15,468 nucleotides of DNA from an uncultured beta proteobacterium (GTDB lineage Bacteria; Pseudomonadota; Gammaproteobacteria; Burkholderiales; Burkholderiaceae_C). The first letter of the stretch is position 1, and the number at the start of each line of letters is the position of its first letter. The notes beneath the pieces were generated by a model. It saw nothing but the letters and a program-made list of their open reading frames with translations, did not search any database and was not told the DNA's origin. The translations under genes and the position numbers were made by a program. Where the stretch lies: NCBI GenBank assembly GCA_903885415.1, contig CAISIP010000335.1, positions 1 to 15,468 of the forward strand, in the 5' to 3' direction. Below are positions 1-7,806 of this stretch, in pieces.

Positions 1-1
1 C

Positions 2-2071
2 GAAATCAATGAATTCAAAAGAAACGAGCGGGAACTCAAGCTCGCCGCGAGCGTATTCACCCACGCCAGCGAGGGCATCCTGATTACCGACGCTCGCGGC
101 AATATCATCGACGTCAATGATGCCTTCACCCGCATTACCAGCTACACCCGCGATGAAGTGTTGGGCCGGAGCCCTGGCATCCTTAGTTCCGGCCGCCAAG
201 ACAAGGAATTTTTCGCCGCCTTGTGGCGCAATCTGACAGAGAAGGGGCACTGGTACGGGGAAATTTGGAACCGCCGCAAGAGTGGCGAGTTGTATGCGGA
301 AATGCTAAGAATAAGCGCTTTGTACGACAGCGATGGCAAGGTCACGGAATATGTCGGTCTGTTTTCCGATATCACTGCGATGAAGGAGCACGAAAAGCAA
401 CTCGAACATATAGCGCACTATGACGCGCTGACAAATTTGCCCAACCGGATGCTGCTCGCTGACCGCATGCAACAGGCCATGGTGCAGTCGCTTCGGCACA
501 CGCAATTTCTGGCGGTGGTTTTCCTCGATCTCGATGGATTTAAGGTCATCAATGATGCGCATGGCCATCCGGTGGGCGATAGATTTCTGGTCCAGTTATC
601 CTCCTGCATCAAAGCTGTTTTGCGCGAAAGTGACACGTTCGCACGCATAGGAGGCGACGAGTTCGTGGCGCTGCTTCTCGACGTCGATAGCATCGCCGCA
701 TGCCAACCGACGCTTGGCCGCCTGCTTGCAGCTGCTGCGCAGCCGGTGCGAATAGGTGATCTTGTGCTCCAGGTCACGGCCAGCCTAGGCGTCACTTTCT
801 ACCCGCAGGGGGACGGTGTCGGGGCGGAACAACTTCTGCGTCAGGCCGACCAAGCCATGTATCAGGCAAAGGTTGCGGGGAAAAACCGTTTCCATGTCTT
901 TGACCCAACATTGGATAGCAGCCTCCGGACTTATCACGCCAGCGTGGACCAAATTCAGCACGGCCTGGCTAAGCGCGAGTTTGTCCTTTACTACCAGCCA
1001 AAAGTAAACATGCGTACCGGGAAAATAGTTGGCGCAGAAGCGCTGATTCGCTGGCAACATCCTGAAAAAGGTCTTCTTCTACCGGCGGAATTTCTGCCGC
1101 TGATTGAGGACCATCCGCTGAATTTTGAGCTCGGACAATGGGTGATTGATAGCGCGCTGACGCAGATGGAAATATGGGCTTCGCAGGGACTGACCTTGCC
1201 TGTGAGCGTCAACATCGGCGCGCGCCAATTGAAGCAGGCAGACTTCGTCGATCGGCTGCGCATCCTGCTGGCTGCGCACATCAAGGTCAACCCAAATAAT
1301 CTTGAGATGGAGGTGATCGAAACCAGCGCGCTGGATGACCTGATTGGTGCATCCGATGTGATCGAGGAATGCAGGGCACTTGGCGTATTGTTTGCTCTGG
1401 ACGATTTCGGCACAGGCTATTCCTCGCTGACTTACCTGAAACGCCTGCCGGTCAAGTGGCTCAAGATTGACCAGAGCTTCGTGCACAACATGCTGGACGA
1501 CCCGGATGACTTATCCATACTGACGGGCGTGCTGAGCCTGGCTCTTGCCTTTCGCCGCGAGGTTATCGCCGAGGGCGTCGAGACTGCCGCGCACGGAGCG
1601 ATGTTGCTGCAACTTGGGTGCGATCTGGCACAGGGCTTCGGTATAGCGCGTCCCATGCCGGCGGGCGAGTTACCCAATTGGATGGCTAATTGGCGCAACG
1701 AGCCTGAATGGAGCAATCTGCCCGCCATCGTTCACGCAGATTTGCCACTGCTTTTTGCCAGCGTCGAGCATAAAGCCTGGGTCGCGACGATCGAAAGCTT
1801 TCTCATGGGCGGGCGGATAGCGCCGATGCCACTGGATCACCACGGCTGCCGTTTCGGCGCTTGGCTGGACAGCGTGCCCACGTCCCGCCATGCAATGCAA
1901 CCCGCCATCGAAGCCATCGAACCCTTGCACTTGCGGATGCATGAATGTGCGGCAGAGCTCTGTGCGCTTCATGACCAGAACCGCAATGAGGATGCGCTTG
2001 CCAAGGTGGGCGAGCTCAAGGAGTTGCTGGCAGCAATGCTGAGCCAACTGAAGTCGCTGACTATGCATTGA
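2..2071 (+). CDS. PAS-GGDEF-EAL-CZB cyclic-di-GMP signalling protein (5' partial)
   Basis: This is a cytoplasmic or membrane-linked enzyme predicted to make and/or degrade cyclic-di-GMP. The frame is open from base 2, so the true start lies left of the window; 689 residues are visible. In order they show a PAS domain (about residues 8-125), then a GGDEF domain with intact GGDEF (217-221) preceded five residues earlier by an inhibitory RxxD I-site (RESD, 208-211). Next is an EAL domain with EAL at 346-348, a DDFGTGYSS motif, KIDQSF and EGVET, so both catalytic domains look active. The C-terminus is a CZB zinc-binding domain: His590, Cys616 in CRFGAWL, and His643/His647 in an HxxxH pair. The Cys-His-His spacing (27 and 4) matches the CZB of E. 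coli DgcZ. Inference: zinc or a thiol oxidant tunes c-di-GMP turnover. No neighbour suggests an operon partner. Confidence 0.93.
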   Translation, partial: EINEFKRNERELKLAASVFTHASEGILITDARGNIIDVNDAFTRITSYTRDEVLGRSPGILSSGRQDKEFFAALWRNLTEKGHWYGEIWNRRKSGELYAEMLRISALYDSDGKVTEYVGLFSDITAMKEHEKQLEHIAHYDALTNLPNRMLLADRMQQAMVQSLRHTQFLAVVFLDLDGFKVINDAHGHPVGDRFLVQLSSCIKAVLRESDTFARIGGDEFVALLLDVDSIAACQPTLGRLLAAAAQPVRIGDLVLQVTASLGVTFYPQGDGVGAEQLLRQADQAMYQAKVAGKNRFHVFDPTLDSSLRTYHASVDQIQHGLAKREFVLYYQPKVNMRTGKIVGAEALIRWQHPEKGLLLPAEFLPLIEDHPLNFELGQWVIDSALTQMEIWASQGLTLPVSVNIGARQLKQADFVDRLRILLAAHIKVNPNNLEMEVIETSALDDLIGASDVIEECRALGVLFALDDFGTGYSSLTYLKRLPVKWLKIDQSFVHNMLDDPDDLSILTGVLSLALAFRREVIAEGVETAAHGAMLLQLGCDLAQGFGIARPMPAGELPNWMANWRNEPEWSNLPAIVHADLPLLFASVEHKAWVATIESFLMGGRIAPMPLDHHGCRFGAWLDSVPTSRHAMQPAIEAIEPLHLRMHECAAELCALHDQNRNEDALAKVGELKELLAAMLSQLKSLTMH

Positions 2072-2511
2072 ACCCACTGCATGGTTTTTACTCTGGCGCC
2101 GAAGCTTCACCTGCGGCGTGACACATTGGCATCCGATTGAAGGGCTGATGTCACCAGCAAGGCAGTTGCTCAGATGTTTCACCTTGGGGGCCGGCCATGG
2201 GCACGATGCCAAACGCTGTTGATCTGCTTGGTTTGAGCGCTTGTAGTCGCGCAATGGCGTCGACGCGCGGAACGATGTCTGCGACCCAGCTGAACCCCTG
2301 GTCTTGATGACTATTGCGGAAAAGCGGCATTTTGCGCAGCTGAACAAGCTGTTTTGTGAGCGACCATCGGTCTGCTCGAAACAACGCCGCATGAGATGCC
2401 GGATCCAGCGAATAGACCACCCAAAACCCGACCTCGCCATGTCCAGCCTTGCGTGATCGCAGACGATCGAACCGGTGCCGTCATGGCGCCTCTCCTGTAA
2501 GGACAAGTCCC
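2072..2511. other. Gene-poor gap of about 440 bp
   Basis: No recognised gene was found. Short open frames exist on both strands, for example a minus-strand frame over 2151-2420, but their translations match no family I know and have no ribosome binding site. A weak CGCCG/CGGCG inverted repeat (2097-2118) lacks a T-run. The stretch must hold the promoter of the TPR gene, but I see no convincing -35/-10 pair. It could be a decayed gene. Confidence 0.4.
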
Positions 2512-3855
2512 ATGCTCTACGACCTCTACGGCTGCGCCCTCTCGACCTCCTCCCGCCCGGCGGCGGCGAAGTTCGACCAGGCCCTGCGTCAGATCCGCAC
2601 CTACCACGGCGACCCCATCGCCACGCTCGATGCCGCACTCGAAGACGACGGCCAATTCGGCCTGGCCTGGATCACGCGCGCTGTCGTGCTCGCCCAGATG
2701 ACGGACCGACTGTTTGCCGACGAGGTCACGCGCTCGCTGCGCGCGGCGCGGGCCTGCGAACTCGACGACCGTGAGCGCGCGCACCTCGCCGGCGCGACCC
2801 GCTGGGCCGAAGGCCAGATGGTCGCCAGCACGGCGACCTTCGCCCGCATCGCGCAGGAAAATCCGCGCGATGCGCTTGCCGTGCAGATCGCGCATGCGGG
2901 CTGTTTTTTTACGGGGCAGCAGTTCGAACTGCGCGATATTCCATTCGCCGCGCTGCGCGCCCATGGTCCAGGCGATGAGGCCAGGCACGCCATTCTCGGC
3001 ATGGCCGCCTTCGGCCTCGAAGAATGCGGCGACTATGCGCGCGCCGAAGCTCTTGGCCGTGAGGCCATCGAGCTCGAGCCGCTGGACGCCTGGGCCGCGC
3101 ATGCGGTGGCGCATGTCCATGAGATGCGCGGCGACATCGATCAGGGCCGCGACTGGCTCGATCGCACCTCGCAGGGCTGGTCGCAGGACTGCGGTTTTGG
3201 CTACCACAACTGGTGGCACCTCGCGCTGCTACACCTTGACGCGCAGGACCCGAAAGCAGCGCTCGCCCTGTACGACGAGCGCATCCGTCCGAACGACGAA
3301 GCCAACATCGCGCTGGAAATGCTCGACGCCTCAGCGCTGCTGTGGCGGCTGTATCTCGAGGGTGTGGACACCGGCGACCGCTTTGCGCGCCTTGCGCGAG
3401 CGTGGGAGCTCAAGGCCGAGGATGGCGTGCTCGCCTTCAACGACCTTCACGCCGTCATGGCCTTCATCGGCGCTGACCAGCATGCGCTGGCTGAGCGCAG
3501 CCTCCATGCCATGCGCCGCACAGCGCAGGAGCAGGGCGACAACGCGCTGATGACATCGGCCATCGGTCTTCCGCTGGCTGAGGGCTTTGTTGCCTTTGGC
3601 GCCGGCCGCCATGCCGAGGCGGTGGAGAAAATCATGCGCGTGCGGGGTCAGGCCCAGCGCTTCGGCGGCAGCCATGCGCAGCGCGACGTGCTGCCTCTCA
3701 CGGCCTTGCACGCGGCAGTCAGAGGCGGGATGCGCGCGACGGCCGAAGCGCTGGCCGCTGAACGCCTTGCGCACAAGCCGCAAAGCCCTTGGGCCGGTCG
3801 TCTTGCGCGCTATGCGGCAGCGACGGACGCCAGCCAGCGGGTCGCGGCCGAGTGA
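2512..3855 (+). CDS. Tetratricopeptide repeat protein, TTC38-like
   Basis: A 447-residue soluble protein made of degenerate TPR-like helical pairs rich in Ala, Leu and Arg. Typical pieces are the AWITRAVVLAQ, ALGREAIELEPLDAWAAHAVAH and NWWHLALLHLD segments. The His/Trp-rich AHAVAHVHEMRG and YHNWWHLAL stretches are typical of the TTC38 (StaR-like) family. That family is widespread in proteobacteria and eukaryotes, and its biochemical role is not settled. There is no signal peptide or membrane segment. I chose the ATG at 2512 because an AAGGA box (2499-2503) sits 8 nt before it; the frame stays open upstream to 2449 but that extension is not family-like. The gene converges on the TIGR02444 gene, with 24 nt between the two stop codons. 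Confidence 0.82.
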   Translation: MLYDLYGCALSTSSRPAAAKFDQALRQIRTYHGDPIATLDAALEDDGQFGLAWITRAVVLAQMTDRLFADEVTRSLRAARACELDDRERAHLAGATRWAEGQMVASTATFARIAQENPRDALAVQIAHAGCFFTGQQFELRDIPFAALRAHGPGDEARHAILGMAAFGLEECGDYARAEALGREAIELEPLDAWAAHAVAHVHEMRGDIDQGRDWLDRTSQGWSQDCGFGYHNWWHLALLHLDAQDPKAALALYDERIRPNDEANIALEMLDASALLWRLYLEGVDTGDRFARLARAWELKAEDGVLAFNDLHAVMAFIGADQHALAERSLHAMRRTAQEQGDNALMTSAIGLPLAEGFVAFGAGRHAEAVEKIMRVRGQAQRFGGSHAQRDVLPLTALHAAVRGGMRATAEALAAERLAHKPQSPWAGRLARYAAATDASQRVAAE

Positions 3856-3882
3856 CCCAGCCAGGCAAATGATGGTGGGTCA
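3853..3882. terminator. Hairpin spanning both convergent stop codons
   Basis: TGACCCAgCCA (3853-3863) pairs with TGGTGGGTCA (3873-3882), giving ten base pairs with one bulged G and a 9-nt loop. The left arm begins with the TGA of the TPR gene; the right arm ends with the complement of the minus-strand gene's TGA. It could stop transcription or protect 3' ends in both directions. No T-run follows on either strand, so it is not a classical intrinsic terminator. Confidence 0.4.
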
Positions 3883-4278
3883 GATCGGTGTCGGCACCGA
3901 CACGCGGCCTTCGAGCCAGGTGCAAAGCGACAGGAACTCGATACGTTCGGCTTTGAGTTCCATCTGCTTTAAGGACTCGCGAAATTCATGGCGCGTGGCG
4001 TCGATCGTCTCGAGCCCGGCCATACTTTTTAGGTTGCGGCGTAGTGCACGCAGCGGTTTTATCGCGCCCACGCGCCAGGTTTCGATCGCGGCGCGCGCCT
4101 CGGCATGCACCGCGGCATCGAAGACCTGGTGAAGGTCGTCTTCAAGGTAGCGAAAAAACAGAAACACAACGACGTCGAGGTCCGACTCCTGCTGCGCACG
4201 CAGCAGGTCGTCGGCGACACCCGGTCGGGCGTAATACGCGACGATGGCAGCCCAGGCGGCGTCGCGATCGATGGTCAT
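3880..4278 (-). CDS. TIGR02444 (DUF2390) family protein
   Basis: A 132-residue protein of unknown function. The N-terminal pattern W..I.AYYARPGVADDLLRAQ, then LDVVVFLFFRYL, and later WR..AIKPLRALRRNLK and ELKAERIEFLSL follow the TIGR02444/DUF2390 consensus, a short helical proteobacterial family. The predicted protein is cytoplasmic, with no signal peptide. The start ATG at 4278 has only a weak GGTGA box before it. It lies 42 nt downstream of the UbiD gene on the same strand, so it may be the last gene of that transcription unit. Nothing in the family ties it to decarboxylation, and the link may be positional only. Confidence 0.75.
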   Translation of the reverse strand: MTIDRDAAWAAIVAYYARPGVADDLLRAQQESDLDVVVFLFFRYLEDDLHQVFDAAVHAEARAAIETWRVGAIKPLRALRRNLKSMAGLETIDATRHEFRESLKQMELKAERIEFLSLCTWLEGRVSVPTPI

Positions 4279-4320
4279 GATGACTTCACCGTCCGAATCA
4301 CGACCGCGCGCCTTGCCGCC

Positions 4321-5967
4321 TCACTTCACCGGCTTGGCGTCGAAGCGCGAACCCTTGACACACAGACGGCCGACCGGATCTTTCCAAAGTTTTTCCGCGG
4401 CATGCAAACGACCCAGGGCGCGTGCGAAGGTTGAGAAATCAACGCGGGCGAACAATTTATTCAGGTCGGTGTAATAGGTCGGCTGTTCGGCGATGGCTTC
4501 GAGGATTTCCGCATCGAGGGCCTTTTCGTCTACCGAGGCGACGGCGAGTAATGCATCGGCCTTGCCCTTGACGTAGTCGTCGATTTTCGCGGTATCGGCG
4601 TAGGCAAAAGCGACCCGCTCATAACGCTCTTTTGGAATACCCTCGCCGATGGTGGCGTCGATACCCACCTTCGCACCGGTCGGCACCACGCCCGGAGTGA
4701 TGGCCAGACTGGGATCGAGTGGCTTGGCGCGTGCGCCGGGAATGATGATGACATCGCGGTCGCCCTGCACACGCGTGGCGATGGCCCATTCCACTTCCTG
4801 GCCGTTGTAGACGTCGATGTCTTCATCGACGATGACAACGTGTTTGATGTCGCTGACCGACAGCGCGGCAAGAATCGCGGTCTTACCCTCACCGGCCTGC
4901 TTCTTGATCGACACTACCGCGTGCCAGTAAGCCGCGCCGCCAATGGTCACGTTGATGTTCTCGACATGCACGCCGGTGGCTTGCAGCGCTTTTCTGATCG
5001 GCTGGTGCAGAGCCGCCGCGCCCAGGTAGCTGTACTCGAAAGGCATATGCAGCGCATAAAACATCGCGTCGCGGCGCATCATGATGGCATTGATGCGCAC
5101 ATTGGGATTCCAATGCAAGCCGCCCATCAAATAGGTGAATTCGCCAAAGCGCCCTTCCGGCTGGGTCCAGCCCGTTGGCAGGATTTCGCCTTCGAGAACG
5201 ATTTCGCAATCGGCGATGTACGGCAGATCGGACGTGCGGCATTGCCCAAGGCGCAAGCCCGCGCCACGAAAGCCGCCCGAGATCGACATTTCCTCGACAT
5301 CGAGCGCCGCGCGAAAATTAGCCGCGACGGTTTCAATCGGATGCGAGCCGATCGAAATCGAAATCGGCAAGGGCCGGTTTTCCTTTAACGCGCGCTCGGC
5401 GTAGTGGCGCAGGTTGTTGGGCGTGACGATGTCTATACCGGTCAGATTTTTTTCCTTGACCATGAAACGGTAACAACCGGTGTTGATGATGCCGTATTCG
5501 GGATCACGCGCCATGACCACGCCCGCGGTGATCATCGGACCGCCATCGTGGATCGAAAAAATCGGCACCGGCAAGGAAAACAGATCAACCTGATCGCCGG
5601 TGAAAATCACTTCTTCGGTGGCCGAAGTCTCGACCCGCACTGGCGCGATCGGATTGGCCAAGCCGTGGGTCATGACCGCTTCTACTTCGCGGTAGCTGTT
5701 GCAGTTCATCGACATGAAAGCGCGCTGCGCCGAACGCACGATGCCCGATAGCACCGGCATCTTGTAGCCAATGACGTTATGAAACATCAGCGCCTTGTCT
5801 GACTGGTCGACCAGCGTAGCGATGTGGCGGATATCGACAGGCTGGTGCAGATCGACCAGTTCGCCTGCTCCACGCAGTCGCTCGACAAAACCGCGTAGGT
5901 CTTCGGTGAATGGTGTTACGGCAGGCGCGGTGTTGCGCGCGACGCTGGCCTTTGGGGTATTCATCAT
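4321..5967 (-). CDS. UbiD-family prenyl-FMN-dependent decarboxylase
   Basis: A 548-residue (about 60 kDa) cytoplasmic decarboxylase predicted to remove or add CO2 on an aromatic, heteroaromatic or alpha,beta-unsaturated acid, using prenylated FMN made by UbiX. The key residues are present: the metal ligand Asn162 and catalytic Arg167 (NTGCYR), and the glutamates Glu271 and Glu276 in PEGRFGEF. The N-R and E-E spacings of five match N168/R173 and E277/E282 of Fdc1. His188 and a Glu near 225 probably complete the metal site. It is longer than E. coli UbiD, mainly at the N-terminus. The ATG at 5967 is set by a GGAG box 6 nt away; a TTG at 5979 overlaps that box. It lies 30 nt after the ABC ATPase gene. 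Substrate candidates are phthaloyl- or isophthaloyl-CoA, furandicarboxylate or a hydroxybenzoate; ubiquinone synthesis is less likely given the context. Confidence 0.9.
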   Translation of the reverse strand: MMNTPKASVARNTAPAVTPFTEDLRGFVERLRGAGELVDLHQPVDIRHIATLVDQSDKALMFHNVIGYKMPVLSGIVRSAQRAFMSMNCNSYREVEAVMTHGLANPIAPVRVETSATEEVIFTGDQVDLFSLPVPIFSIHDGGPMITAGVVMARDPEYGIINTGCYRFMVKEKNLTGIDIVTPNNLRHYAERALKENRPLPISISIGSHPIETVAANFRAALDVEEMSISGGFRGAGLRLGQCRTSDLPYIADCEIVLEGEILPTGWTQPEGRFGEFTYLMGGLHWNPNVRINAIMMRRDAMFYALHMPFEYSYLGAAALHQPIRKALQATGVHVENINVTIGGAAYWHAVVSIKKQAGEGKTAILAALSVSDIKHVVIVDEDIDVYNGQEVEWAIATRVQGDRDVIIIPGARAKPLDPSLAITPGVVPTGAKVGIDATIGEGIPKERYERVAFAYADTAKIDDYVKGKADALLAVASVDEKALDAEILEAIAEQPTYYTDLNKLFARVDFSTFARALGRLHAAEKLWKDPVGRLCVKGSRFDAKPVK

Positions 5968-5973
5968 AGGGTG

Positions 5974-5977
5974 CTCC
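5974..5977 (-). promoter_or_regulatory. Ribosome binding site of the UbiD gene
   Basis: GGAG on the minus strand sits 6 nt before the ATG at 5967 and 9 nt before a second in-frame ATG at 5964. It overlaps the upstream TTG codon, which argues against a TTG start. Confidence 0.7.
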
Positions 5978-5997
5978 AAGAAGGGGGGTGAGTTTGA

Positions 5998-6780
5998 CTA
6001 TTCAAGTGCCTGCGTCTGCATGATCTGGTCCCATATTTCGGCACACAGGTCATGAAACAGCGGAATTTTTTTGGTGGTCCGAAAATCCCGAGGGCGCGGC
6101 AGGTCGACCTTGAGATCGGCCTGTATGGTCCCGGGACGGCCGGACAGGACGATTACACGGTCCGACAAGAAAACCGCTTCTTCGATATCGTGGGTCACGA
6201 ACACAACGCTTTTTTTGTACGTGCTCCAGATTTTCAACAGCTCGCGCGCCATCAGGATCTTGGTCTGCGCGTCGAGCGCGCCGAAGGGTTCATCCATCAA
6301 ATACAGCTCGGGCTCGTACGCCAACAATCGTCCGAGCGACACGCGCTGGCGCATGCCGCCGGAGAGCATCGACGGGTAATGGTGTTCGAAGCCCTTCAAA
6401 CCGAGAAATGCGATCAAATTGTCGCGCCGCGCCGCATGATGTTCGGGCGGCATGCCGTGCAACTCCAGACCCACCGTGATGTTCTGCTCTACCGTGGCCC
6501 AAGGCAAGAGGGCGTCACGCTGAAACATGAAGCCGAGTTTGTCCGGTGTCGCCACGACCGGCGCACCATCAACGGACACCTCTCCGTTCGTGGGTCGCTC
6601 CAGCCCCGAGATAAGCTTTAACAACGTCGACTTTCCGCATCCACTGGGGCCGACGATCGACACGAATGAACCATTATCGATGGTCAGCGAGATGTCCTTC
6701 AGGACCTCTAGCGGACCGTAATACTGCGACACATGCTCAAGCACGACCTTGGGCGCGGCGCCCGCTGATAAGTCAGTCAT
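5998..6780 (-). CDS. ABC transporter ATP-binding protein, SsuB/TauB type
   Basis: A 260-residue ATPase that powers the importer encoded just upstream. All core motifs are intact: Walker A GPSGCGKST (44-52), Q-loop FQRDALLPW (Gln87), signature LSGGMRQR (139-146), Walker B LYLMDEP (159-165) with the D-loop GALD, and switch His197 in THD. The LPW after the Q-loop and the short C-terminus place it with the nitrate/sulfonate/taurine (SsuB, TauB, NrtD, ThiZ) group rather than the sugar or amino-acid ATPases. It follows the binding-protein gene by 52 nt, with a strong hairpin between them, and precedes the UbiD gene by 30 nt. The ribosome binding site is weak (GGA 9 nt upstream). Substrate is set by the partner proteins, not this subunit. 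Confidence 0.93.
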   Translation of the reverse strand: MTDLSAGAAPKVVLEHVSQYYGPLEVLKDISLTIDNGSFVSIVGPSGCGKSTLLKLISGLERPTNGEVSVDGAPVVATPDKLGFMFQRDALLPWATVEQNITVGLELHGMPPEHHAARRDNLIAFLGLKGFEHHYPSMLSGGMRQRVSLGRLLAYEPELYLMDEPFGALDAQTKILMARELLKIWSTYKKSVVFVTHDIEEAVFLSDRVIVLSGRPGTIQADLKVDLPRPRDFRTTKKIPLFHDLCAEIWDQIMQTQALE

Positions 6781-6798
6781 TTCATGGTTTCCGGATTG

Positions 6799-6823
6799 CA
6801 GGCGGACCGCGTGGGTCCGCCTG
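6799..6823 (-). other. Perfect 10-bp intercistronic hairpin
   Basis: CAGGCGGACC (6799-6808) pairs perfectly with GGTCCGCCTG (6814-6823) around a 5-nt loop. It lies between the binding-protein stop and the ATPase start. No T-run follows in the direction of transcription, so it is better read as a 3'-end stabiliser or partial attenuator than a full terminator. Such stem-loops behind binding-protein genes are known to raise their yield relative to downstream subunits. Confidence 0.65.
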
Positions 6824-6832
6824 GTAAAGGAC

Positions 6833-7783
6833 TTACAGTTTCGGTTTCAGCGACTCGGGCGTCATCGGCGTGAGTTTTGGATCGCTGGCGATCACGATGG
6901 CGTTGGTGTTGCGCACCGCTTCGGCGCTGAACTGGCCGCCCTTGGGAATGCGCGCAACGGCAGACTTGACCGTCGACGCCACCAGTTCATCTGTGAAATG
7001 CGGATAGAGCTTTTTGATGATCGGGTAGGCCGACTGCGGATTCTTTTCCATCTCGGCCGCGCCACGTGCGACGGCGCGGATGATGCCCTGTGCGGTGTCG
7101 TTATTTTTCGCGACCCAGGTCTCGAGCGCGAGCACAGAATACCCGGCGTAAGGAAGTTTGGTGTAATCTTCAACGACGGTGTAGGCATCCTTTTTCTTGG
7201 CGAGGAGAAAGGCTGCGTCAGTCTGCACCACCAGGCCTGCGTCCACCTTGCCCGAATCGATCGAAGCGAGCATGGCCGCACCCGTGCCGGCACCGGCGAT
7301 CTGGTAATCGCGATCGGGGTCGAGCTTCTTGTCCTTGATGGCCCAGCGGATGGTGTTATCGGTCATGCTGCCTGGCGAAGAAATACCAAGCGTCTTGCCC
7401 TTCATCCCAACCAACGAGGTAGGTATGCCCGCCTTGCCGATCAAGGAATAGTTGTGATAACCGTCCAGACCGTGCAAAACGACGGTATTCATGCCGCGGT
7501 TTCTCAGGCGTAGCGCATGGTCGGTTGCCGCGAACAACACATCGATGCTGCCGCCCGCAAAAGCTTGGACGGCCGGGCCGCCACCCTTGAAGTCGATCAT
7601 TTCAAGGTCGATTTTTTCGTCCTTGAAATAGCCCTTTTCGTTGGCAATCCAAATCGGCAACATGCCCTCGAAAGACACCGATACGCCGGCGGTGACCTTG
7701 GTTTGCGCGACCGCCGACGCCGACACCGCCAGGCCAGTGGCCAACAGACCCCCCAGTACAACACGACTCAAGCGACTAAACAT
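6833..7783 (-). CDS. ABC transporter periplasmic substrate-binding protein, NMT1/SsuA-like
   Basis: A 316-residue protein that captures the transported substrate in the periplasm. It starts with a clear Sec signal peptide (MFSRLSR, hydrophobic VVLGGLLATGLAVSASA, likely cleaved after Ala-Val-Ala). The mature part begins VTAGVSVSFEGMLPIWIANEKGYF, the usual opening of the NMT1/SsuA/TauA/ThiY fold. It continues with GGGPAVQAFAGGSIDVLF and KGKTLGISSPGSMTD, the equivalent of the anion-binding loop. I chose the ATG at 7783 because AGAGGAG lies 7 nt before it and the signal peptide follows at once. The gene is 23 nt after the permease gene. Relatives carry sulfonates, nitrate, thiamine precursors and, in some phthalate operons, aromatic acids. 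The context favours an aromatic or related carboxylate; this is inference. Confidence 0.9.
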   Translation of the reverse strand: MFSRLSRVVLGGLLATGLAVSASAVAQTKVTAGVSVSFEGMLPIWIANEKGYFKDEKIDLEMIDFKGGGPAVQAFAGGSIDVLFAATDHALRLRNRGMNTVVLHGLDGYHNYSLIGKAGIPTSLVGMKGKTLGISSPGSMTDNTIRWAIKDKKLDPDRDYQIAGAGTGAAMLASIDSGKVDAGLVVQTDAAFLLAKKKDAYTVVEDYTKLPYAGYSVLALETWVAKNNDTAQGIIRAVARGAAEMEKNPQSAYPIIKKLYPHFTDELVASTVKSAVARIPKGGQFSAEAVRNTNAIVIASDPKLTPMTPESLKPKL

Positions 7784-7790
7784 TGCAACT

Positions 7791-7797
7791 CTCCTCT
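7791..7797 (-). promoter_or_regulatory. Strong ribosome binding site of the binding-protein gene
   Basis: AGAGGAG on the minus strand, 7 nt before the ATG at 7783. It is the strongest site in the cluster, as expected for the subunit needed in excess, and it excludes the longer open frame reaching 7951. Confidence 0.8.
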
Positions 7798-7806
7798 TTA
7801 AAAAAT

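Noticed and set aside
2097..2118. CGCCG/CGGCG inverted repeat after the GGDEF-EAL gene, considered as a terminator
   Set aside because: Only five pairs, a 12-nt loop and no T-run.
2311..3219. Long minus-strand open frame of 302 codons opposite the TPR gene
   Set aside because: It is the mirror of a GC-rich coding frame, has no family-like sequence and no ribosome binding site, and overlaps a better plus-strand gene.
2714..3550. Plus-strand open frame of 278 codons inside the TPR gene
   Set aside because: The translation is Arg/Ser/Pro-rich, typical of an out-of-frame reading of GC-rich DNA, and the TPR frame is clearly coding.
6749..7513. Plus-strand open frame of 254 codons opposite the binding-protein gene
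   Set aside because: It overlaps a well-supported periplasmic protein gene on the other strand and has no recognisable domain.
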